The translations under genes were made by a program, and so were the position numbers. The notes under the pieces were generated by a model. The model saw nothing but the letters and a program-made list of their open reading frames with translations, searched no databases and had not been told where the DNA came from. DNA of 64,000 nucleotides from contig NZ_CACSIK010000001.1 in NCBI RefSeq assembly GCF_902705875.1, positions 1,961,729-2,025,728 on the forward strand. Reading direction: 5' to 3'. The DNA is from Zhongshania aliphaticivorans. Lineage in GTDB: Bacteria > Pseudomonadota > Gammaproteobacteria > Pseudomonadales > Spongiibacteraceae. How positions within the stretch are numbered: position 1 is the first letter of the stretch; every line of letters begins with the position of its first letter. Below are positions 8,687 to 15,967 of this stretch, in pieces.

Positions 8687-10792
8687 TTAGTTTTGGTCGC
8701 TGTCCATTTGACGCTCAAAGGCTTGTATAACAAGCGCCATGACATGCGGTATATCTTCTTGACAGTCTAATCCGACCTCGACATCTCCATTTCCCCAGCG
8801 CCCTAGACTGGTAACGTCTTTGCACAAACCCCGAGGGTCGTCTATTTCGGCAAATGGCATATTGAGGGATAGGCGCAACCTCTTAGTTTGGGGCACTACA
8901 TCGACAAAATTGGTTTCAGCTTTGAATGCCACATACAATTTCTTGAACTCTTCGGAAACGCAAGGGTCGATCTCCAATACTTGTTTACGAAATACTTGGA
9001 AAATCTCTGCCATACTCCCCTTTTGCAAATGTGTGTGATCATCAATTGTATACTCAGCGGCTTGTTCTTTTTCCGGCTTATAGGCTTCAACAATATCTTT
9101 CGGCAACTGAATTACTGGCCATACTTTCGTCGCCTTATCAGCAAGTTGCTGCGCCCTATTTTTAATTGCGTTCTCATTCCACTTTGGTTCTGCCGCGATG
9201 CCTTCATTCATTTTTAGTGGGCTATATCTGAAACCGTATTCGTGTTCACATTTGGCCTGAAAGGCATTGTTACTGTATTCAGAGTTATAGCCCGTTAGCG
9301 TCAGGTTACCGAGAGTATGGCGGTGCGTTTCCCATACTCGCTCCCACTCCTCTCCTAGCTCGGTGCGCCAAACATCTGGTAATTTTTCCGCCTTATTATC
9401 GGCTTGGGGCATGATATGCTCGATGGTGTATTCGTCAACCAAAATACGTTCTTTACGCTCGAAATTTTCCATACGCCGAAGCCAGTAGCTTTTGCTGCGG
9501 AAGTTGTAGATATCTTTTGATTGAATTTTTCGCTGAAACTCTTCGTCACTGGGAAATCGACGATAAGACGGCAGAAGTAAAAATGAAGCCTTTAGACTTT
9601 CCAGATAGCGATCTTTCTTCAGGCCAATGCTCATTCGCGAAAACGTCTTGTTCATTGAGTTAGTAGGTATTTCGCAGATAGCCCGCCTGAAGACGTAGCT
9701 CTCGATCATCCTGACGGCTGCAAGGAATTCAGATTGACTCAACAGCTGATTAGCGTAATCAGAATACAGCTCCAACAGGAGCGGATATGCCACCTCGACT
9801 TTTAGCTCACGTACATCTTTGAAGGCTAGCTTCAACTTGTCGTCCTGCTCTTTACCCAAAGCAAACGCGCAGAAGTAAACAGCATAATTCCTAATGTCTT
9901 TGACCAGATTCTCCACTCCGCCCTGTGCCACACCGGGCAGCCGGGAATACTCTTTAAAGACTTCGTACACATCACCAATCTTTGGGATTTCTCGGGTCTT
10001 AACCGTCAGGAAGTGCCGCATAAAGCTATCGAAATAATCGCTGTAGGCTTGCTGGCCGAAGGCCAGCTCCATAGGCCGCCAGTATTGTTCATACAGCTGG
10101 GTTTGCAGGCCCGGCTCCAATCCCATCAATATATAGTTGCGGATAAGGTCTGCCTGACTCAGCTCCTTACCCGTGGAGTTCATACTTTCAAAAATCAACT
10201 GCGGATTGTCCTGCTCTCGGTTCAGCGATATATCAACTACCATCAACTTTGCTAAACCCCTGCATATCGGCTTCAGGTCATTCAGTTTTCCCAGTTTGGC
10301 CTTAAAATAGTCGTAGTTCTCCACAACTCGAATCGACTTGTCATCAGGCTGCTCATGCCCCTTGATAATCGCTTTCAACGATTTGTCATCTGTTTGTGAC
10401 AGAACCAGCTTGAAAAACTTGTCCCCAGATTCCAGTGGATTGGTGAGGTAATAACCTTTCAACTTGTTTTGACTAAAATCTTCAATGGGTTCTTGATCAC
10501 CCATTACTTCGGTCAGTGCCGCTATTAGCAAGGTAATTGTTGTAAGGCGTTGCTGCCCATCAATCACTAATAGCGGGGTCTGAGAAGACACCGAGTAAAG
10601 CCCTTTTTCGACATATACCACTGACCCCATAAAGTGAGCTGCAATCTGGTCGTTGCCGCCACTGCGAAGAATGTCATCCCATAGCTGCTGACACTCTTTT
10701 TCACGCCATGAATATGTGCGTTGGTAAATGGGTATAACGAACTGTGGCGACTTTTTCAGAAACTCAAGCAGCTTTGCTTCTGTTGCTTTCAT
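8687..10792 (-). CDS. DUF262/DUF1524 (GmrSD-like) HNH protein in the restriction operon
   Basis: 701 aa. The N-terminal DUF262 (ParB/sulfiredoxin-like NTPase fold) carries IPIYQRTYSW (20-29) and the hallmark DGQQRLTT (78-85). The C-terminal half has a DUF1524 HNH-type nuclease signature: EHIMPQ (about 458) followed by LGNLTLTGYNSEYSN. This is the two-domain layout of GmrSD, the type IV enzyme that cuts sugar-modified phage DNA using NTP. Here the gene sits between an SNF2 helicase (22-bp gap) and Mod (37-bp gap), so it is likely expressed as part of one complex or one layered defence. It might extend the type III system to modified phage genomes, a role Mod/Res alone cannot fill; that is inference. 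Confidence 0.88.
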   Translation of the reverse strand: MKATEAKLLEFLKKSPQFVIPIYQRTYSWREKECQQLWDDILRSGGNDQIAAHFMGSVVYVEKGLYSVSSQTPLLVIDGQQRLTTITLLIAALTEVMGDQEPIEDFSQNKLKGYYLTNPLESGDKFFKLVLSQTDDKSLKAIIKGHEQPDDKSIRVVENYDYFKAKLGKLNDLKPICRGLAKLMVVDISLNREQDNPQLIFESMNSTGKELSQADLIRNYILMGLEPGLQTQLYEQYWRPMELAFGQQAYSDYFDSFMRHFLTVKTREIPKIGDVYEVFKEYSRLPGVAQGGVENLVKDIRNYAVYFCAFALGKEQDDKLKLAFKDVRELKVEVAYPLLLELYSDYANQLLSQSEFLAAVRMIESYVFRRAICEIPTNSMNKTFSRMSIGLKKDRYLESLKASFLLLPSYRRFPSDEEFQRKIQSKDIYNFRSKSYWLRRMENFERKERILVDEYTIEHIMPQADNKAEKLPDVWRTELGEEWERVWETHRHTLGNLTLTGYNSEYSNNAFQAKCEHEYGFRYSPLKMNEGIAAEPKWNENAIKNRAQQLADKATKVWPVIQLPKDIVEAYKPEKEQAAEYTIDDHTHLQKGSMAEIFQVFRKQVLEIDPCVSEEFKKLYVAFKAETNFVDVVPQTKRLRLSLNMPFAEIDDPRGLCKDVTSLGRWGNGDVEVGLDCQEDIPHVMALVIQAFERQMDSDQN

Positions 10793-10814
10793 GCGATCTG
10801 TATTTCCCTGTTAT

Positions 10815-13670
10815 TTATACAAGCTTCCATTTTATTGAGAACAGCCTTTGATCCTGAACATCCATCTTTAGTTTGGACTCAATACTGTCTAACAGCCCAT
10901 CTTTCCGAGTTTCTATCTCTTTCGCCTGCTGATCATATTCACGCCACGCTTCATCTCGTTTTTTTTCCAGCTTTTGAGATCGACGCTGGTGGGCAAGCTT
11001 TTCCGGCAGATTCTTGGAACCACGGATCAGTTTTTTGAGATCCTTAATTTGCCCATCATAGTCCTTAAGGTTGCCTTTCAGGGCTTTACGTTTGTCGTCT
11101 GCCCAGTTGTCGAGCTTATCCATTTCCTGCTCGAAGAGTTCAGCATATCTCCCTTCTACATCACCCAACAACTCTGTCTTTCTGGACTGGTAGACTTCGT
11201 CAAAATCCTGAGTGGGAATTTCCCTCTGTTCTATTTGAGCTTCTAGACTAAACAACCGCTGCATTTGTTCCTGGCTCAAGGCCTCACCTGTCTCAGTGTG
11301 GCCGACGAACACAAGGTGATCCTCGCTGTCTGCGCCATTAATAATAAGCTTGTATAACGCCAAATCACCCCTCTGACCGATCAGTGGCTCTAAGCTGTAA
11401 GATTTCTGAAGGCTGTTGCTGTAGTCAAAGGCCAATTGGGCAGTGACCAACGTTTGGCTCACTACATGACCAATAAGGTACTGGGCAAGAGGGTGACCTA
11501 CACGGTATATATGGGTATCTTCGAGACCTTTACCAATCTCGTATAGCCCTAAAGGAATTGAAGATGTCGCACCTTTTGGCAATTGTTTCAAGCGAAAACG
11601 GTTGTAGCCGTCACCGGACAGGGAAAAATCAGCATAGTTTTTTAAACCATGCTGGGATAGCTTCCATAATAGCTGGCCATACTTATCCAGGTAGCCTTTA
11701 CTTTCCTCTAAATTGAATTTGAGTTTGTCATGGACTTCCGCATCGAAGTTTTCCAACAGCTTTTGGCGTGTTGAGTCCATTGCCTCGTTGATTTGCTCAT
11801 CTAGCTCGACTTGAAGTGCTTCAAACTGCAAATCGATCTGCTGTGGCTCCCGGCAAGTTTGATAGATTTCGACAATCCTGTTCTCGAAGTCGATACCTGA
11901 CTCTATAGCACCGAGCACTTCATCACTTGCACCAAAGACACCATTGAACAAGTTGAATTTCTCATCCAGCAGTTCGTATACTCGTTGATCGGCCGCATTG
12001 GCTTTATTAAGAAAGTTAATGACTACTACATCGTATTTTTGACCATAGCGATGACAGCGGCCAATACGCTGCTCGATGCGTTGCGGATTCCACGGTAGGT
12101 CGTAGTTCACCAATAGCGAACAGAACTGCAAGTTGATACCTTCGGCAGCGGCCTCAGTCGCTATCATAATTTCTGCATCGTTCTTAAAGTAATCAACCAA
12201 AGCCGCCCGCATATCGGATGTACGAGAACCAGTGACACGATCACCGTCCCGATAGGTTTCTACCCAGCTCCGGTAAATCTGCTTCGATTGTTCATCATTG
12301 TTGCTACCATTAAAAAGCACTAGCTTGTCGCCATAGCCTTTCTTCGATAGTAAATCCACGAGATAGTTTTGGGTACGACGAGACTCCGTAAATATAATCG
12401 CTTTGCGCTCTGCCCCCAAATCCTTCGCTTTGGTAAAGCCCGCCTGCAATGCCTCTATCAAAGCCAAACCCTTGGCATTTTCTGAAATAGACACGGCGAG
12501 GTCACGAAAGACAGTTAGATCGTCAATCTCTTTCTCCATCGCCGCTATATCATCTTCAGTTAATGGCTCTTGCTCATCTTCAACACCATATTCGTCTTCG
12601 TACTCTTCCAATAGTTCAAAGTCTTCTTCTATCGACTCCAATTTCTGCACTAGCTTCTGATTTTCCCGTATCTGCCGATACAGCTTACTTACTAGAGAGT
12701 CCAAGGCACCAGCGATAGCGAACGTAGAAGATGCTAACAGTTTCCGCATTACCAATGTCATCAACTTTCGCTGCGCATTGGGTAGCGCACACAACTCAGG
12801 ACGCTGAAGATAGTCAGAGACCATATCGTAAAGGTCTTGTTCCTCTTGCGATGGCCAGAACTCTTGGGTGATTGGCTGCCGATTGGTGTACTTAACATAC
12901 TCCAGAACCTGTCTGCGTAGTGTGCGATGACACAACGGTTTCAAACGGTTCTTTAGCGATTTAAACTGAACATCTGAGCTAATACGGGAATATTGTTGTT
13001 TGAAGCTTTTCTCGTCGCCGAACGCATATTCATCTATGAAACTGACAAGTCCATAAAGCTCCATGAGACTATTTTGCAATGGTGTAGCTGTGAGCAGTAC
13101 TTTAGGTACATTGGTGAGTGCTGTGCGTAATGCACGAGCGGTTTTGTTCTGAGTCTTGTATACATTGCGCAAGCGGTGGGCTTCATCTAGGACGACCAAA
13201 TCCCATGCCACTAACATCAACTCTTCAGCGTGCCGAGCTGCAAAGGGATAGGAACAGATCAAAATCTCGCTGTGGAGAAACGGGCTGGAGTTACCTGATT
13301 TTATGGCATCTTTATACGACTTGGCTTCAAGAATTCGGGATGGCAAAAAAAACTTGTCCGACAACTCCTGACTCCACTGCTTTCTCAAGCTGGCAGGTAC
13401 GATGATCATCATACGCCGCTTTCCTTCAGCCCACTTCTGCGAAAGCACTAATCCCGCCTCGATAGTCTTTCCCAAACCGACTTCATCGGCCAAGATTGCA
13501 CCATTAGACAATGGGGATTTAAAAGCGAATAGAGCTGCCTCTACTTGATGGGGGTTCAAATCTACCTGAGCATCCATCAGAGTACCGGCAAACTTTTCAA
13601 TACTGTCTGAAGAACAGCGTTTACTCAATTCATGAGCATAGTAATTGGCGTGGTAATCGGTTATTGGCAT
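10815..13670 (-). CDS. SNF2-family helicase/translocase, first gene of the restriction operon
   Basis: 951 aa. The SF2/SNF2 motifs are complete: Walker A ADEVGLGKT (61-69), DEAH (162-165), LTATPLQN, motif V ATEAAAEGINLQ and motif VI QRIEQRIGRCHRYGQ (about 530). The C-terminal 120 residues are charged coiled coil. Proteins of this RapA/HepA-like type with accessory domains occur in DISARM (DrmD) and in extended type III-like clusters. It has no nuclease motif that I can see. The gene opens the operon, ending 22 bp before the DUF262 gene. It probably pumps along DNA or remodels protein-DNA complexes for the other subunits. DISARM itself is not present: drmA, drmB and drmC are absent. Confidence 0.88.
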   Translation of the reverse strand: MPITDYHANYYAHELSKRCSSDSIEKFAGTLMDAQVDLNPHQVEAALFAFKSPLSNGAILADEVGLGKTIEAGLVLSQKWAEGKRRMMIIVPASLRKQWSQELSDKFFLPSRILEAKSYKDAIKSGNSSPFLHSEILICSYPFAARHAEELMLVAWDLVVLDEAHRLRNVYKTQNKTARALRTALTNVPKVLLTATPLQNSLMELYGLVSFIDEYAFGDEKSFKQQYSRISSDVQFKSLKNRLKPLCHRTLRRQVLEYVKYTNRQPITQEFWPSQEEQDLYDMVSDYLQRPELCALPNAQRKLMTLVMRKLLASSTFAIAGALDSLVSKLYRQIRENQKLVQKLESIEEDFELLEEYEDEYGVEDEQEPLTEDDIAAMEKEIDDLTVFRDLAVSISENAKGLALIEALQAGFTKAKDLGAERKAIIFTESRRTQNYLVDLLSKKGYGDKLVLFNGSNNDEQSKQIYRSWVETYRDGDRVTGSRTSDMRAALVDYFKNDAEIMIATEAAAEGINLQFCSLLVNYDLPWNPQRIEQRIGRCHRYGQKYDVVVINFLNKANAADQRVYELLDEKFNLFNGVFGASDEVLGAIESGIDFENRIVEIYQTCREPQQIDLQFEALQVELDEQINEAMDSTRQKLLENFDAEVHDKLKFNLEESKGYLDKYGQLLWKLSQHGLKNYADFSLSGDGYNRFRLKQLPKGATSSIPLGLYEIGKGLEDTHIYRVGHPLAQYLIGHVVSQTLVTAQLAFDYSNSLQKSYSLEPLIGQRGDLALYKLIINGADSEDHLVFVGHTETGEALSQEQMQRLFSLEAQIEQREIPTQDFDEVYQSRKTELLGDVEGRYAELFEQEMDKLDNWADDKRKALKGNLKDYDGQIKDLKKLIRGSKNLPEKLAHQRRSQKLEKKRDEAWREYDQQAKEIETRKDGLLDSIESKLKMDVQDQRLFSIKWKLV

Positions 13671-14030
13671 CCCGGCCTCATCTCCTTAGGGTGTGGGATT
13701 TGGCCAAAGTTTGCATTGAAGGCAGCTTCAGCGACCACATTCTGTTCTAATTCCGGCAATTGCAACTCACCAACCGTAATTCAGCAAGCCGATGACGAAT
13801 TCTTTATTTTGGCTATCCTTTTTTCAGCAACACTATCAATAACTTAGCGGCCGGTACATCCAATTTAAGCTCCAGACTTCCTATCACAAATGACAATCTT
13901 TCGAATATTTACCATAGATTCATATTACATGCCCCTAGGTTGACGTATGTCTCGTGAATGCCAGGCGCAACCTATAAAACCTTAGCGACATCTAACCTAG
14001 CCGTATTAACACTTTGTTTTTTTATATTAT
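13671..14030 (-). promoter_or_regulatory. 360-bp upstream region of the restriction operon
   Basis: No gene is seen. The region contains AACCTA/AACCTT elements at 13,969-13,974, 13,978-13,983 and 13,994-14,000 (AACCTAG) and an inverted copy, CTAGGTT, at 13,935-13,941. Short repeats between a controller-like regulator and the operon it could control are candidate operator half-sites. No convincing -35/-10 pair was found, and the assignment is a guess from position and repetition. Confidence 0.3.
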
Positions 14031-14243
14031 TCAGCTCACAAATAGAAGTGAGGGGGCTATATCCATAGCATCACAAATTTGAAGCAATTTCAGTACAGTG
14101 ATGTTTTTTTCACCACGCTCTATACGCCCCATATAGCTTCGATCAAGCTGAGCTTTATTCGCCAGCGCTTCTTGCGAAATTCCACGCTTCTTTCGCTCTA
14201 ATCTAATCCTGCCACCAAGCTCTTTCAGGCGCTTGTCTGCCAT
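14031..14243 (-). CDS. XRE-family HTH regulator, controller (C) protein-like
   Basis: 70 aa, almost entirely one helix-turn-helix domain: RIRLERKKRGISQEALANKA then LDRSYMGRIERGEKNITV, ending in LLQICDAMDIAPSLLF. Size and sequence pattern match the C proteins that time expression of restriction genes after a system enters a new cell. It lies upstream of the SNF2-DUF262-Mod-Res operon on the same strand, 360 bp away, and is divergent from a small gene of unknown function 98 bp away. A role in delaying restriction until methylation is complete is the likely reading, but other small XRE regulators look similar. Confidence 0.8.
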   Translation of the reverse strand: MADKRLKELGGRIRLERKKRGISQEALANKAQLDRSYMGRIERGEKNITVLKLLQICDAMDIAPSLLFVS

Positions 14244-14341
14244 AGTATTTAGCCCAGACCCTAAAGGTAAGAACTATCACTAATTGCGGCCTGAACAACC
14301 ACGGCATATAATACCCATTTTAAGCACGTAGGTGAACGAAT

Positions 14342-14647
14342 ATGGAAAGACAACCATTTGACAGAGAAACGGCTCTGATCTTTGTTCGAGATCTTACACA
14401 CCAAAATATCTATGACTTAACGGTAGAGCATAAAAAAATAGCGTATTCAAAAAAGCGGGCTAAATTTTTTCTTGGCGCGTATCAGCAGGAGTTTCGATAC
14501 ACCCTTTTTGAAGGAGGTTTGAATTGGGTAGATACTCACGTCCCCTACTGGGAGCGTACTGGTGAGGGATTGAAAGAAAATTTAATAGAGTATTTAAACG
14601 GAATGCATGACCTACTTACCGAATCATGGGTTGGCTTGCCGGACTAA
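14342..14647 (+). CDS. hypothetical protein, 101 aa
   Basis: I do not recognise this protein. The start is supported by AGGTGA a few bases upstream of the ATG. It is soluble, with many aromatic residues (YQQEFRYTLFEGG, HVPYWERTGEGL) and no membrane segment or signal. It is the only plus-strand gene inside the island, and its promoter must share the 98-bp gap with the controller-like regulator, so the two may be co-regulated. It could be an accessory defence or anti-restriction protein, but nothing in the sequence shows that. Confidence 0.6.
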   Translation: MERQPFDRETALIFVRDLTHQNIYDLTVEHKKIAYSKKRAKFFLGAYQQEFRYTLFEGGLNWVDTHVPYWERTGEGLKENLIEYLNGMHDLLTESWVGLPD

Positions 14648-14670
14648 ATTAGATTAAAACCCGCAGCATA

Positions 14671-14928
14671 TTACCTAATATCAGCCTCAAAAAACTTGTA
14701 AATATGCTCTAAGAGCGAAAGTGGCAAATTATTAATATCACCCTCTAAAATAGCCTCTATACAAATAGACTGTGTTTGAATTTTTTCGGCTGCGTCTTCT
14801 GTCGTAATATCCAGCTCAACTAATTGATTACGAAGGTAAATTATGAGACTCGCACGTCTTTCTAAGTCTTTCGACTCATCACTATTTCGCGACACAACAT
14901 CAAAAAAATTATCGTAATCGACATACAT
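14671..14928 (-). CDS. small HTH-domain protein, 85 aa, downstream of the island epmC
   Basis: The chosen ATG at 14,928 has GGAGAG five bases upstream; a frame from 14,952 is also open but lacks such a site. The core LDITTEDAAEKIQ followed by EAILEGDINNLPLSLLEHIY resembles the short antitoxin-type XRE domains (HTH_37-like: 'T..EAA..L' then 'L.G....S...L..I'). It ends the run that begins with the recombinases and the replacement epmC, from which it is separated by 33 bp. It may regulate the island genes, or be the remnant antitoxin of a pair; no toxin gene adjoins it. Confidence 0.6.
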   Translation of the reverse strand: MYVDYDNFFDVVSRNSDESKDLERRASLIIYLRNQLVELDITTEDAAEKIQTQSICIEAILEGDINNLPLSLLEHIYKFFEADIR

Positions 14929-14961
14929 AGATACTCTCCAAAATATAGTCAAAGAGCTTAA

Positions 14962-15480
14962 CTAGCGACGGTCAAAATCCATTCTATGAATCGCCATGAA
15001 TTCCCGTAATCCAGACAAAGCTCTACTAGCAGTTAAGGGTGGATTCTCAAGCATCTCCTTATACGCGGCATTTAAGCCAACCAAAAAGCTTTTAGAAAGT
15101 GGCTTACCAGAAAAATCATCTAGACTTGGCGAAAATTTCAGACCAACAATTTCGCAAAATAGCTTTTCCAAACCCTGCGGCCTAGCTTCGACAGCTTCAA
15201 ATTTCTGCTGTTCTTCCTCTGATCGTCCACATGGAGAATACCAGAAACCAAAATCATCAACACCTCGCCTTCGATCACCCGCGAGACAAAAATGAGAAAT
15301 TTCATGTAAAAGGCTTCTTGGATAATTTTCCTTAAAAAAAATAGTAGCATTAACACCATCTTTCGGGGCTCTGTAATAAGGCTCGTCAGCACCACCAGAG
15401 ATTGTAAGATCAGGAAACACATAGAAAAACGCATCGATCAAACACTTACAGTATTGATCGTCTATAAAATCAGTGTTCAT
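14962..15480 (-). CDS. epmC: island-borne EpmC-like elongation factor P hydroxylase
   Basis: 172 aa, close to the 182 aa of E. coli EpmC/YfcM. EpmC hydroxylates the beta-lysylated lysine of EF-P. Matching blocks are DEPYYRAP near residue 33, LLHEISHFCLAGDRRR with the HExxH motif, VDDFGFWYSPCGRSEEEQQK, and FEAVEARPQGLEKLFC. It is complete, whereas the host copy is split by this same island. It is clearly diverged from the host fragments (for example HFCLAG here, HWCIAG there), so it is not a recent duplicate. It follows ginD by 64 bp on the same strand, so it probably shares the recombinase operon's transcript. The reading 'replacement gene carried by the element' is inference from position, integrity and homology. 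Confidence 0.85.
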   Translation of the reverse strand: MNTDFIDDQYCKCLIDAFFYVFPDLTISGGADEPYYRAPKDGVNATIFFKENYPRSLLHEISHFCLAGDRRRGVDDFGFWYSPCGRSEEEQQKFEAVEARPQGLEKLFCEIVGLKFSPSLDDFSGKPLSKSFLVGLNAAYKEMLENPPLTASRALSGLREFMAIHRMDFDRR

Positions 15481-15544
15481 TCAGCATCTCAACTATATAC
15501 CGCAATCAAATAGAAAAAACATGTTCTCCAACATTCTATAAATA

Positions 15545-15967
15545 TTAACGGGCGTTTGGTAACCGTATCAGATTCACATTCGTACTATCCACCAATCCAG
15601 TTTCTAACTCAAAGTTGCGTCTTACAACATTAAGATACTCAATCATCAATAGATCGTACTCATCCTTGAGACGACTATAATCATCTCTCGCCTTATTTTT
15701 TAAAGCTTTCTGTTGCTCAATCTTGGCTGTGGCGGACGGAGTGGCTGGACTATTTTGTTGGCGACAGGTTTCCGCATCCGAAATTGCAAGACAAAGCTCA
15801 GGGTAACGTTGATGGCGAACATAGCCTTTACCCCGGCCAGCCTCCCGCCCCACTGCATCCTTCGTAAACTTAAATCGTGTAGACCTCGTATCAACTATTT
15901 TGGATTTTCCACTCTTTAGACGTTCAAGTGCATCCCAGTATTCCTTCTCGATATTACTGACTTTCAT
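15545..15967 (-). CDS. ginD: GinD-like small accessory protein of the recombinase module
   Basis: 140 aa from the ATG at 15,967, which overlaps the end of ginC by 14 bp and has AGGAT before it; a longer open frame upstream lacks support. The N-terminal half (KEYWDALERLKSGK ... FTKDAVGREAGRGKGYVR) looks like a small DNA-binding segment, and the C-terminal half is a charged coiled coil (about residues 75-125). Fourth genes of this size with a helix-rich C-terminus follow the three recombinases in GInt islands (ginD) and resemble TnpC of Tn554, which aids recombination direction. No catalytic residues are present. Confidence 0.65.
   Translation of the reverse strand: MKVSNIEKEYWDALERLKSGKSKIVDTRSTRFKFTKDAVGREAGRGKGYVRHQRYPELCLAISDAETCRQQNSPATPSATAKIEQQKALKNKARDDYSRLKDEYDLLMIEYLNVVRRNFELETGLVDSTNVNLIRLPNAR

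Noticed and set aside
3719..13670. A DISARM or BREX system
   Set aside because: There is an SNF2 helicase and a methyltransferase, but no drmA, drmB or drmC, and no brx genes (pglZ, brxL, brxC). The Mod and Res motifs are of type III.
14031..14647. A toxin-antitoxin pair made of the HTH gene and the 101-aa gene
   Set aside because: They are divergent, not an overlapping operon, and the 101-aa protein matches no toxin family I can see. The HTH gene fits a C protein better.
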